Origin: Solirubrobacterales bacterium
GTDB taxonomy: Bacteria; Actinomycetota; Thermoleophilia; Solirubrobacterales; 70-9
NCBI GenBank assembly: GCA_030152505.1
Contig: JASLJO010000207.1
Coordinates: forward strand, 1-12,256
Length of the DNA stretch: 12,256 nt
Direction of reading: 5' to 3'
Part shown: one piece after another, positions 1 through 7,075 of the stretch
How the letters are laid out: each line of letters starts with the position of its first letter
Numbering within the stretch: position 1 is the first letter of the stretch
Program-made: the position numbers and the translations under genes
Notes under the pieces: generated by a model
What the model saw: the letters and a program-made list of their open reading frames with translations, nothing else
What the model was told of the DNA's origin: nothing
The model's database searches: none

Positions 1-40
1 TAACTATTCAAATGAGATCAAGTGATATGACTACCCGCTC

Positions 41-46
41 TATATG
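41..46 (+). promoter_or_regulatory. possible -10 element upstream of the protease gene
   Basis: TATATG lies in the AT-rich first 60 bases, which stand out from the GC-rich surroundings, and is followed by the ribosome binding site and start codon of the protease gene. No good -35 hexamer is visible at 16-18 bases upstream, so this is only a candidate promoter. Confidence 0.3.
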
Positions 47-56
47 TGTGTGACTT

Positions 57-62
57 AGGAGG
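57..62 (+). promoter_or_regulatory. strong Shine-Dalgarno site for the protease gene
   Basis: AGGAGG sits five bases before the ATG at 68 and fixes that start. It is one of the best ribosome binding sites in the window, suggesting efficient translation. Confidence 0.8.
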
Positions 63-67
63 AGAAC

Positions 68-1405
68 ATGCGGGTACTTCTTGAGGTTCGGTCCGAGGAA
101 CCAAGCGGGGCCTCGCTCGCCGCCACGGCCGAGATGGCCGAGCGGCCATTTGACCTGGGCGTCCTGGCCGCCGCCGGCCTCGAGGTCGACCAGGCATTCC
201 CGGCGGTGGTGGTCCCCAAGCCCCGCGCGAAGGCCCGCGGCGCGATGATGCTGGCGATGGGGCACGTCCCCGAGTTCTCCTTCGAGCCCGAGGAGGTGTC
301 GTACCTGGTCAGGGGCACCGTCCCGGACGAGGAGGGGCAGCAGGCGGTCGTCGCGGAGTTGCTCTCCCGTCCCCAGGTGAAAGGCGTCTTCTCCGACCCG
401 GTGATCGCCACCAACCCGGCCTGCGGCGGCGATCCGCCCGTCGGCGGGACGGCGGAGGTCGAGGGAAAGCTCGACGTCACGGCGTTGCAGCAGGCGGGCA
501 TGACCGGCGCCGGCGTCCGGATAGCGATCGTCGACACCGGGGTCAACAGTGCCTATCTGAGCGGAAGGGGCATGTCACAGACGCTCGATGCGGCCAACAG
601 CTTCACTCCGGCGGGCGTGACGACCACGCCGGGCAACCACCCGGTCCACCACGGGACGATGTGCGCATACGACACGGGAATCGCCGCACCGGAAGCGGAA
701 TTCCTCGACCACGCGGTGCTGCTCTCCAAAGCGCACGGACAGACCGTGATGGAAGGCCTGCTGAGCGACGCGGTGCGCTCGTTCTCGCAACTGCGTGCGC
801 TGCGGCTCGCAGAAGAGGACAGGCCGCTGGTCGTCAGCAACAGCTGGGGCGTGTTCGACCCGGCGTGGGACTTCCCGGTGGGGCATCCGGGCAACTACAC
901 CGACAACCCGACGCACCCGTTCAACCTGATCGTCGCCTCGCTGGAGAGCGCCGGCGCCGACATCCTCTTCGCCGCCGGAAACTGCGGCGTCGAATGTCCA
1001 GACGGGCGCTGCAGGCTCCCGTCCGACCCGATCTGCGGCGCCAACTCCCACCCTTCCGTGCTCAGCATCGCCGGCATCGACACCAACGACGACCGGGTCG
1101 GGTACTCGTCCCAGGGTCCCGGGAGACTCAGCCCCGAAAAGCCCGACGTCTGCTCGTACACCCACTTTCTCGGCTCGGAGGCGTTCGGCGAAGGGGAGCC
1201 CGACAGCGGCACCTCCGCCGCCTGTCCGGTCGCGGCTGGGGTGGTGGCGGCCGTTCGCGGCAACCACTCGCCCAGCCGGCTCTCGCCGATGCAGGTGCGC
1301 GCCCTGGTGAAGAGGACGGCGGTCGACCTCGGCGGCCTTGGCTTCGACCACGACTACGGCTGGGGTGCGCTGTCGCCGACGCAGCTGATCCCGGCCTTGC
1401 CGTAG
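68..1405 (+). CDS. S8 (subtilisin) family serine protease with N-terminal prodomain
   Basis: A 445-residue subtilase. The catalytic triad is visible: Asp156 in VDTG, His195 in HHGT and Ser383 in GTSAACP; Asn305 in FAAGN is the likely oxyanion-hole residue. Residues 1 to about 118 look like a prodomain, with two beta-rich pieces (around 37-52 and 78-114). There is no obvious signal peptide, so the enzyme may act inside the cell or be exported another way. Four cysteines (306, 310, 315, 323) cluster just after the oxyanion residue, which suggests a metal site or disulfide pair in an insertion. The ATG is set by an AGGAGG site. A small prodomain-like gene follows 42 bases downstream and is probably co-transcribed. 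The family assignment is secure; the substrate is unknown. Confidence 0.93.
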   Translation: MRVLLEVRSEEPSGASLAATAEMAERPFDLGVLAAAGLEVDQAFPAVVVPKPRAKARGAMMLAMGHVPEFSFEPEEVSYLVRGTVPDEEGQQAVVAELLSRPQVKGVFSDPVIATNPACGGDPPVGGTAEVEGKLDVTALQQAGMTGAGVRIAIVDTGVNSAYLSGRGMSQTLDAANSFTPAGVTTTPGNHPVHHGTMCAYDTGIAAPEAEFLDHAVLLSKAHGQTVMEGLLSDAVRSFSQLRALRLAEEDRPLVVSNSWGVFDPAWDFPVGHPGNYTDNPTHPFNLIVASLESAGADILFAAGNCGVECPDGRCRLPSDPICGANSHPSVLSIAGIDTNDDRVGYSSQGPGRLSPEKPDVCSYTHFLGSEAFGEGEPDSGTSAACPVAAGVVAAVRGNHSPSRLSPMQVRALVKRTAVDLGGLGFDHDYGWGALSPTQLIPALP

Positions 1406-1447
1406 TTCGCCGCCTCGCGGTCGAGCCGGCACCGCACCCGAGCTACG

Positions 1448-1711
1448 ATGAAGGCCATGCCGAAGGTAATGGTCACGCTCAAGCTCGACCCTGAGCACGC
1501 CTCGGTCGACGACGTCCGTCAGTCGCTCGGCATCGGCGCCGAGGAGATCGATGACGACTTCGGAGTCATCTCGGTCAGCCCCGAGAAGAGTCTCTACGCC
1601 GTCCTGGTCGAGCCGGAGACCGCCGATCGCGTCCAGGGCACCGACGGAGTCGAGGGCCAGTTCTCCAACCCCAAGATCGAGCCCTTCGGGCCACCGCAGA
1701 GCTCCGCCTAG
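1448..1711 (+). CDS. small protein resembling the protease prodomain (possible inhibitor or chaperone)
   Basis: An 87-residue acidic protein, 42 bases after the protease and on the same strand. It resembles the protease's own N-terminal region: VEGQFSNPKI (68-77) matches VKGVFSDPVI (104-113) of the protease, and its G-A-E-E-I-D-D-D-F segment (30-38) followed by hydrophobic VISVSP parallels GLEVDQAF and VVVP (37-50). Stand-alone prodomain-like proteins of the I9 type are known to inhibit or help fold subtilases in trans, so that role is inferred here. ATG codons at 1448 and 1457 are both possible; neither has an ideal ribosome binding site. It could instead be an unrelated small ferredoxin-fold protein. 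Confidence 0.72.
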   Translation: MKAMPKVMVTLKLDPEHASVDDVRQSLGIGAEEIDDDFGVISVSPEKSLYAVLVEPETADRVQGTDGVEGQFSNPKIEPFGPPQSSA

Positions 1712-1717
1712 GCAATA

Positions 1718-1732
1718 GGCGCACTTTGCGCC
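1718..1732. terminator. small hairpin between converging units, possible terminator
   Basis: GGCGCA and TGCGCC form a six-base-pair stem around a three-base loop. It lies seven bases past the stop of the small plus-strand gene and downstream of the minus-strand tRNA-Asp, so it could serve either direction. There is no long T run, so it is a modest candidate. Confidence 0.4.
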
Positions 1733-1770
1733 GATTCAAAGCTGCCCTCGCTTCCAGGCACTTCAATAGA

Positions 1771-1844
<74 letters not shown>

Positions 1845-1874
1845 GAGGGATGGGCGATGGATCGCCCGGCGGGG

Positions 1875-1880
1875 ATTATC
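1875..1880 (-). promoter_or_regulatory. possible -10 element of tRNA-Asp
   Basis: GATAAT on the minus strand lies 31 bases before the tRNA 5' end, just past the stop codon of the metalloprotease-like gene. No clear -35 hexamer is visible, so the tRNA may have its own promoter or be read through from the gene upstream. Confidence 0.3.
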
Positions 1881-2912
1881 TCAGGGTCGCTGGATTTGCA
1901 GGTTGAAGGCTCCGGCGAGGCGGTGGGCGCGGACGGAGACCCGGAGGCGGGACTGGCCGCAGACGGTGTAGTTGAGCCGATGGCGGAAGCTGAGGCCGTG
2001 GCGGGAAGTGCGCAGGACGCGGCCCGCGGGGTTGAGCAGGCTGAGGCTGTAGCGCGGATGGTCGGGCGGTCGCAAGCTCACCGTGCCGTCGAGCGGTGTG
2101 CGGAAGGTCCGCACCGCGGCCCCATCCTGGCGCGCGGGAACTCGACCGCGCAGCTTGAAGGCCGAGCGGCCTGGCCAGGGATCGACCACATCTTCGCGGA
2201 TCGCCTGGAAGGCTCCGGCGTCCGGCCTGAGGCTGCGCACCCAGCGCCAGGGCACTTCGCTTTCGGGGAAGCGCAGGTGGGCGTAGCTCTCGGCAAAGGC
2301 CTCGCCGGGGTCGCGGAAGTAGTGCAGGCCCTCGTTGCCGGGAAAGAGTGCGCCGGCGCGCGAGCCGCGACAGACGTTCTCATAGCTCGACCAGCGTGCG
2401 GTGCCCCAGTCGAGCGCCGCCGGGAAGGGCGGCGGGCTTTCGCGGTGGCGGGCCAGGTGGTGCCCATACTCGTGGGCGAGGACGAATTCGCGGCTCGCCC
2501 CTTCGGCGGCGGGCGTAGCATCGCCGCTGAGCACGATTTTGTTCTCTTCGCCGTAGTAACAGGCCTGGGCGCCGTAGCCGCAGTCGAATTCGATTTGGCC
2601 CGGGGTGTCGAGCTGGACGGTGAGCAGTTCCATCTCGTCGCCGTGGAGCAGGGTGCCGAGGAAGTCGGCGATCTGCTGAGAGGCGGCCGCGGTGCAGCTC
2701 GCCTGGCAGGCCGGAGTGATGGAGATCGCCACCGTTTCGCCGCTGCCGTCGTCTATCGGGTAGCGGCTGGACTCGGCGGCAGCCGAGATTCGCGCCGAGC
2801 CGACGCTCGGCGTATCGATCACCGTGTCGCGGCGCACCTCTCCCCGCGCCGGTGCGGCAAGGAGGAGGATCATGGCCATGCCCGCAAGCGCCCCCGCCGG
2901 GCGCTTGCTCAA
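1881..2912 (-). CDS. secreted zincin-like metalloprotease of unknown substrate
   Basis: A 343-residue protein with an N-terminal signal peptide (basic MSKRP, a hydrophobic stretch around 10-20, then a likely cleavage near APARG). HEYGH (147-151) is the HExxH zinc signature; E204 or E208 in GEAFAE, about 55 residues later, is a plausible third zinc ligand as in gluzincin-type folds. Four cysteines (69, 73, 111, 118) before the active site could form disulfides. Residues about 260-343 look beta-rich and may be a small C-terminal adhesion-like domain. The start is TTG at 2912; an internal ATG at 2879 would remove the basic part of the signal peptide, so TTG is preferred, although no good ribosome binding site is seen. 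The exact peptidase family is not recognised. Confidence 0.78.
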   Translation of the reverse strand: MSKRPAGALAGMAMILLLAAPARGEVRRDTVIDTPSVGSARISAAAESSRYPIDDGSGETVAISITPACQASCTAAASQQIADFLGTLLHGDEMELLTVQLDTPGQIEFDCGYGAQACYYGEENKIVLSGDATPAAEGASREFVLAHEYGHHLARHRESPPPFPAALDWGTARWSSYENVCRGSRAGALFPGNEGLHYFRDPGEAFAESYAHLRFPESEVPWRWVRSLRPDAGAFQAIREDVVDPWPGRSAFKLRGRVPARQDGAAVRTFRTPLDGTVSLRPPDHPRYSLSLLNPAGRVLRTSRHGLSFRHRLNYTVCGQSRLRVSVRAHRLAGAFNLQIQRP

Positions 2913-3398
2913 GGCGCGGGCCCCGGGTCTATCTCATAGGCCTTTGCCGAAGACGAGGCTGAGAGCGGGCGGCGCGGCGGCAATGCGCGGCTGGCCGTCG
3001 CGCCGCCCCCTCGCTTCGCCCGGCGACCCGCCCAGCGCGGACGTACCGGGTCGAAGTTGGGCAACGAGCTCCAGGTCATGGCGTCGAGTGCACCCACCGG
3101 ACACTTGTCGAACTGCCGCCGACAGCGGGCGGGGCGGCATCCTGTCCGGCCCCGCTCGGGGCGGCGGAGGCGATGCGCATGTCAGCCGTCAGCGCCATCA
3201 CGATTACGATCGCCGGGAGCACCGGGCGGAGCCCTGGCGCCGGGGTGCTGCCGGCCCTCACGTCAACTCTCGACAAGGTAGCTCGGTTGGTGCTGGAGTG
3301 CCAACCCTCGATCCTCCATACCGGTACCGAGTTCGGGATGCCATGTCTGGCTCGGCATCTCCGGCCCTTCTCGCAAAACCGCGATACTTGGCGATGCA
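2913..3398. other. gene-free stretch with an RNA-like structured right half
   Basis: No convincing gene lies here. Frames on both strands are rich in Arg, Ala, Pro and Gly, as expected of chance frames in GC-rich DNA. On the minus strand around 3150-3230 a short hydrophobic run ending in an Ala-X-Ala-like site hints at a decayed signal peptide, but it reaches a stop near 3076 and nothing recognisable follows. The right half (3260-3390) holds several inverted repeats, listed separately. Confidence 0.5.
3280..3359 (+). promoter_or_regulatory. candidate structured leader of the metallo-hydrolase gene
   Basis: Three short segments can pair in competing ways: CTCGG at 3282-3286 or CTCGG at 3351-3355 can each pair with CCGAG at 3327-3331. 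Separate hairpins are also possible: GGTTGG/CCAACC (3285-3290 with 3301-3306) and GATGCC/GGCATC (3337-3342 with 3354-3359). This resembles the layout of an attenuator or switch ahead of the gene at 3399, but GC-rich DNA gives many chance pairings, so support is weak. Confidence 0.25.
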
Positions 3399-4145
3399 TT
3401 GATCGTCGAGCGGACCGAGAACCCGATGTGGCTGTCGAATGCCTACCTGGTTGTGGACGAGGCGAGCGGCACGGGCGTGCTGATCGACGGCAACGACGAG
3501 CTCGAGCCGCTGCTGGAGCGAGCCGAGCGCGACGGGATTCAGATCACCCATGTCCTCGTCACCCATCCGCATGGCGACCACGTCGCCGGCCTCGCCGAGG
3601 CGCGGCGGCAGCTCGGGGACCCACCGCTGGTCGCCCACGCCGAGTGCGCGGCCGAGCTTGAGGACGAGGTCGCGGTGACGCTCGCCGACGGCGAGACGCT
3701 CGACACCGGCGGCCTGCGGATCGAGGCGATCCACACTCCCGGCCACGCCGCCGGCCACCTCGCCTTCCTCGTCGACGGCGCCGACGTCTTCACCGCCGAC
3801 GTCCTCTTCAAGGGCACGGTGGGTGGCACGATGGCGCCGGGCGCAAGCGGCTTCAACGACCTGAAGGCCTCGGTGATGCGGCTGATGGAGCTACCTCCTG
3901 AGACCCGTGTCCATCCCGGCCACCGTGAGCCGACGACGATCGGTGAGGAGCGGGAGTCCAACCCCTTCGTGCGGATCTGGCGTGGCCTCGAGGAGACCGG
4001 CGAGGAGGAGGTCACCGTCTGGGACCGCCCGGCGACGCTGAAGCTCTGGGCGCCCGACTACGACGGCGGCAACAAGGCCTGGATCGTCTTCGCCGACGAC
4101 GGCCTCGAGGCGATCGTCGGCGGCTCGCAGGTCGTCCGTCCCTGA
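3399..4145 (+). CDS. metallo-beta-lactamase-fold hydrolase (glyoxalase II-like)
   Basis: A 248-residue hydrolase. The metal-binding set is complete: H56-P-H58-G-D60-H61 is the HxHxDH motif, followed by H116 in TPGH, D134 in TADVLF and H175 in VHPGH. This is the layout of hydroxyacylglutathione hydrolase-like and related thioester or ester hydrolases with two metal ions. No signal peptide is present, so it is likely cytoplasmic. Residues about 200-248 form an extra C-terminal segment beyond the core fold. The start is taken as TTG at 3399, which gives a first strand of expected form; the ribosome binding site is weak. The true substrate cannot be told from sequence; glyoxalase II activity is only one option. 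Confidence 0.88.
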   Translation: MIVERTENPMWLSNAYLVVDEASGTGVLIDGNDELEPLLERAERDGIQITHVLVTHPHGDHVAGLAEARRQLGDPPLVAHAECAAELEDEVAVTLADGETLDTGGLRIEAIHTPGHAAGHLAFLVDGADVFTADVLFKGTVGGTMAPGASGFNDLKASVMRLMELPPETRVHPGHREPTTIGEERESNPFVRIWRGLEETGEEEVTVWDRPATLKLWAPDYDGGNKAWIVFADDGLEAIVGGSQVVRP

Positions 4146-4163
4146 CGCTGGGCGAGCTCTGAT

Positions 4164-4179
4164 CGGGCGGAATCGCCCG
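4164..4179. terminator. hairpin after the metallo-hydrolase gene
   Basis: CGGGCG and CGCCCG form a perfect six-pair stem around a GAAT loop, 19 bases past the stop codon. No T run follows, so it is a possible terminator or transcript-end stabiliser. Confidence 0.45.
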
Positions 4180-4198
4180 TCCCCAGGCATGAATCGCA

Positions 4199-4221
4199 CC
4201 GTCCGCAGCCCTCACGGACGG
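4199..4221. other. inverted repeat in the leader of the FtsH-like gene
   Basis: CCGTCCG and CGGACGG form a perfect seven-pair stem around nine bases, 44 bases before the GTG start at 4266. It may be a second terminator element or an operator for the downstream genes. Confidence 0.35.
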
Positions 4222-4265
4222 ATATGCGATAGGAGCAATGGACGTTTGGCCTGAGACTCCTGTCC

Positions 4266-5810
4266 GTGGCCGACATCAAATCCTTCTTCTTCGACTGGTA
4301 CCCGGTCTTCGGCGTCATCTTCATGTTCGGCCTGCTGATCGTCTTCGTCACGCTCCTGCGCGGCACCCTCGGCGCGACCAAGCCGGAGACGGTCAAGGCG
4401 AGCAAGACCGAGCCTGTGCTCTGGGAGGAGGTGCAGGGGGTCGACGCCGCCAAGGAGGAGCTGATGGACGTCGCCGAATGGCTGCACGACCCCAAGCGCT
4501 TCGAGGCGCTTGGCGCGCGGGCCCCGCGCGGCGTGCTGCTCTTCGGCCCGCCGGGAACCGGCAAGACGATGCTGGCGCGGGCGGTCGCCGCGCAGGCCGG
4601 CGTCGACTTCTTCTCGGCGTCGGGCTCGAGCTTCGTCGAGATGTTCGTGGGGAGGGGAGCCGCCCGCATCCGGCGCCTGTTCAAGGAGGCGCGAAAGTCG
4701 GGACGAGCCGTCATCTTCATCGACGAGCTGGACGCGGTCGGGGGGGCGCGCAGCGGCGGTGGTGGGGATGGCGGCTCGAGCGAGCGCGAGCAGGCGCTGA
4801 ACCAGCTGCTGGTCGAGCTCGATGGCTTCGAGAAGGACCCGGGGACGGTGATCGTGATCGCCGCCTCCAACTACGTCGACAAGCTCGACAAGGCGCTGCT
4901 GCGGCCGGGTCGCTTCGACCGACAGGTGCTGGTCGCGCCGCCCGACCGCAGGGGCCGCGAGGCGATCCTGCGTGCCCACGCCAAGGGCAAGCCGCTCGGC
5001 GCCGACCTCGACCTCACCGACGTGGCGCGCAAGACGACCGGGATGACCGGCGCCCAGCTTGCCAACGCGCTCAACGAGGGGGCGATCATCGCCGGGCGGG
5101 CAGGGCGCGGTGCGATGGCGCGCGAGGACCTCGACGAGGCGCTGCTGCGCCAGTCGGTGGGCTCGCAGCAGGCGCGGCGTTTGACGCCGAAGGAGCGGCG
5201 GATCGTCGCCTACCACGAGGCCGGCCACGCGCTCTGCCGGGGGCTGCTGGGGCTTGACCCACCGGAGATCCTCAGCATCGTGCCGCGCGGGCCGGCGCTC
5301 GGCTTCGTCGGCCACTCGCCGCAGGAGGACACCTACCTCAAGTCGCGTGAGGAGCTGCTCGACGAGCTGGTCACCCTGCTGGGCGGTCGCGCCGCCGAGG
5401 AGGAGGTGATGCAGGCCTCCTACTCGGGAGCGGTCGATGACCTGGCCCGGGTGCACATGGTCTGCCGCCAGATGGTCGCCGAGTTCGGCATGGGGGTGGC
5501 GCTGGACGCAAACGGGGCACCGCCGATCGCCCTTCCGACGGGCGACTACGCACTCTCCGACCGCACCCGCCGCGACGTCGACGTGGCGGCGATGACGCTG
5601 GCGCGGGGGGCTTACCAACGGGCGCGAGAGCTGCTCGCCGATAACCGCGAGTGCCTCGACGACCTCGCCGCCGCCGCGCTCGAGCGCGAGACGCTCACCC
5701 GTGAGGAACTCGACGAGATCTTCGCCGCGCACGAGCTGCGTGTGAAAGAGCGGATGGACACCGTGCCGGCAGGCGTCGTCCTCTCGTCCGAGCCGTCGAC
5801 GCCGGAGTAG
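4266..5810 (+). CDS. FtsH-like ATP-dependent zinc metalloprotease with a single membrane segment
   Basis: A 514-residue AAA+ protease. One membrane segment (about 12-31) anchors it. The ATPase part has Walker A GPPGTGKT (94-101), pore loop FVG (127-129), Walker B FIDELD (151-156) and the second region of homology with RPGRFDR (213-219). The protease part has HEAGH (317-321); D392 in AVDDL matches the usual third zinc ligand. All catalytic elements are intact. FtsH normally has two membrane segments around a periplasmic domain and about 600-650 residues; this one lacks the first segment and periplasmic domain and is short at the C-terminus. The GTG start follows a stop at 4230 in the same frame; an AGGAG at 4231-4235 lies too far upstream to serve it. 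The oxygenase gene follows after 15 bases. Confidence 0.92.
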   Translation: MADIKSFFFDWYPVFGVIFMFGLLIVFVTLLRGTLGATKPETVKASKTEPVLWEEVQGVDAAKEELMDVAEWLHDPKRFEALGARAPRGVLLFGPPGTGKTMLARAVAAQAGVDFFSASGSSFVEMFVGRGAARIRRLFKEARKSGRAVIFIDELDAVGGARSGGGGDGGSSEREQALNQLLVELDGFEKDPGTVIVIAASNYVDKLDKALLRPGRFDRQVLVAPPDRRGREAILRAHAKGKPLGADLDLTDVARKTTGMTGAQLANALNEGAIIAGRAGRGAMAREDLDEALLRQSVGSQQARRLTPKERRIVAYHEAGHALCRGLLGLDPPEILSIVPRGPALGFVGHSPQEDTYLKSREELLDELVTLLGGRAAEEEVMQASYSGAVDDLARVHMVCRQMVAEFGMGVALDANGAPPIALPTGDYALSDRTRRDVDVAAMTLARGAYQRARELLADNRECLDDLAAAALERETLTREELDEIFAAHELRVKERMDTVPAGVVLSSEPSTPE

Positions 5811-5825
5811 AATTTCCGCTCGGCG

Positions 5826-6713
5826 ATGGTTGAGCGGGACGAGGAGCACTACTTCCCACCCGGGCGCTCGATGGCGCGACGGGTACACGGCGAGCGCTCG
5901 GTTGGGCTGCTCTACGGCCAGCGGGCGCTGTTGATCGGAGCACTGGAACCGCTCACCTACACCGGCACGATGCTCGAGACCCGCTCCGGCGACCGGCCTT
6001 TCGAGCGGCTCGCGCGCACGGCAAAGGTCCAGGAGACCGTCTTCCTGGGGACGCGAGAGGAGGCCGACGAGGTCCTTGCCCGGGTCGGGCGGCTGCACGA
6101 GACCATCAGGGGCGAGCTGCCCGAGGCCGCGGGCCCCCATCCCGCCGGCACCCCCTACTCGGCCTTCGACCCTGAGCTGATGCTGTGGACGATGGCGGTG
6201 ATCGCCGACTCCGGGCGGGAGATGTACGAGACGCTGGTGCGGCCACTGGACCCCGACGAGCGCGAGCGGCTCTGGCAGGACTACGTGCGCTTCGGCGAGC
6301 TCTTCGGCCTGCCGCGCAGCGAGGTGCCCACGAGTCACGTCGAGTTCAAGGCCTGGTTCGACGGCAAGCTCGCCGCGCCCGACCTGCAGGCGACCCCACA
6401 CGGGCTCGAGATGGCGCCCCTGGTGGCCTTCCGCCAGCCGGTACCGCTGCCGGCCCGGGGCAATCTCGTCGTCCAGAACCACATCATCAAGGGGACGCTG
6501 CCGCCCCGCGTGCGCGAGATCTTCGGCATCCGCTGGAGCCGCGCGCACGAGGCGAGCTTCCGCGCCATCGCCGCCGCCAGCCGCCTCACCCACGATGCCT
6601 TTCCGTATCGGATGCGCCGTGGCCGCAACGACGTCTTCTTCGATGTCGTGACGAAGGCCGAGCGGCAGCGCGGGGGCACCGTGACGCCGCAACTCCGCGT
6701 CGACGCCTCCTGA
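5826..6713 (+). CDS. oxygenase MpaB family protein (DUF2236)
   Basis: A 295-residue protein with the pattern of the MpaB/DUF2236 family: an N-terminal GQRALLIGALEP-like segment (31-42), RLARTAKV (61-68) followed by FLGTREEADE (73-82), YSAFDPELMLWT (110-121) and a long helical remainder. Members include the fungal MpaB and the bacterial rubber oxygenase Lcp, which are haem-dependent oxygenases; candidate haem-ligand histidines include H91 and H105, but I cannot assign one. No signal peptide is seen. It begins 15 bases after the FtsH-like gene and is probably in one operon with it. Its natural substrate is unknown. Confidence 0.85.
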   Translation: MVERDEEHYFPPGRSMARRVHGERSVGLLYGQRALLIGALEPLTYTGTMLETRSGDRPFERLARTAKVQETVFLGTREEADEVLARVGRLHETIRGELPEAAGPHPAGTPYSAFDPELMLWTMAVIADSGREMYETLVRPLDPDERERLWQDYVRFGELFGLPRSEVPTSHVEFKAWFDGKLAAPDLQATPHGLEMAPLVAFRQPVPLPARGNLVVQNHIIKGTLPPRVREIFGIRWSRAHEASFRAIAAASRLTHDAFPYRMRRGRNDVFFDVVTKAERQRGGTVTPQLRVDAS

Positions 6714-6741
6714 GCGCCGTGCCGTCGCCTATGCACCCATA

Positions 6742-7026
6742 GTGACCTCCAACCGACGGCACGTCCGCTGGTGGGCGATGCGGCCCGCGCAGAATCGCAA
6801 GCCGGCCACCTATCGCTGCCCCTTCTGCGGGAACCACCTGCCGGCGCTCAGCGAACACGTGCTGATCGCGCCGGAAGGCGACAGCAGCCGTCGCCGCCAT
6901 GCTCACACCGAGTGCGTCCTCGCCGCCCGCAAGGCGGGCGAGCTGCCGACCGAGGACGAGTGGCGACGCACCCAACCGCATCCGCCCTCGCTGTGGCGGC
7001 GGCTGCGGGCACGGCTCTCGCGTTAG
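6742..7026 (+). CDS. small zinc-finger-like protein of unknown function
   Basis: A 94-residue basic protein. RCPFCG (25-30) is a CxxC pair, and HAHTEC (53-58) supplies further His and Cys ligands, so one zinc is probably bound between C26, C29, H55 and C58. The C-terminus is Arg-rich, which would suit nucleic acid contact. It lies 28 bases after the oxygenase gene and ends directly at a strong terminator, so it is likely the last gene of this unit. GTG at 6742 is used as start; ATG at 6778 is an alternative that would still keep the finger. I recall similar small proteins in high-GC actinobacteria but know no function. Confidence 0.72.
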   Translation: MTSNRRHVRWWAMRPAQNRKPATYRCPFCGNHLPALSEHVLIAPEGDSSRRRHAHTECVLAARKAGELPTEDEWRRTQPHPPSLWRRLRARLSR

Positions 7027-7074
7027 GCGCTTCCGACTTTGCCCACCCCATGGCGGGGTAAAGGTCGGAAGCGC
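7027..7074. terminator. strong bidirectional hairpin terminator
   Basis: GCGCTTCCGAC and GTCGGAAGCGC form a perfect 11-pair stem. TTT and AAA extend it past a bulged G, and CCCC/GGGG pair near the tip. It fills the entire gap between the converging genes ending at 7026 and 7076, so it should end transcripts from both sides. Confidence 0.85.
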
Positions 7075-7075
7075 T

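Noticed and set aside
575..1498. 307-codon open frame on the minus strand
   Set aside because: It is antisense to the subtilase triad and has an Arg/Val/Gly-rich composition.
3250..3390. 5S rRNA or tRNA gene
   Set aside because: Only the short loop-C-like match fits 5S; the closing helix could not be found, and no full tRNA cloverleaf could be folded.
2824..3402. 192-codon open frame on the plus strand in the gap before the metallo-hydrolase
   Set aside because: Low-complexity Arg/Ser/Pro/Ala sequence with no motif, starting inside the metalloprotease gene on the other strand.
4212..6692. 826-codon open frame on the minus strand
   Set aside because: It lies opposite the FtsH-like and oxygenase genes and reads as Arg/Leu/Gly-rich filler with no motif, a usual by-product of GC-rich coding DNA.
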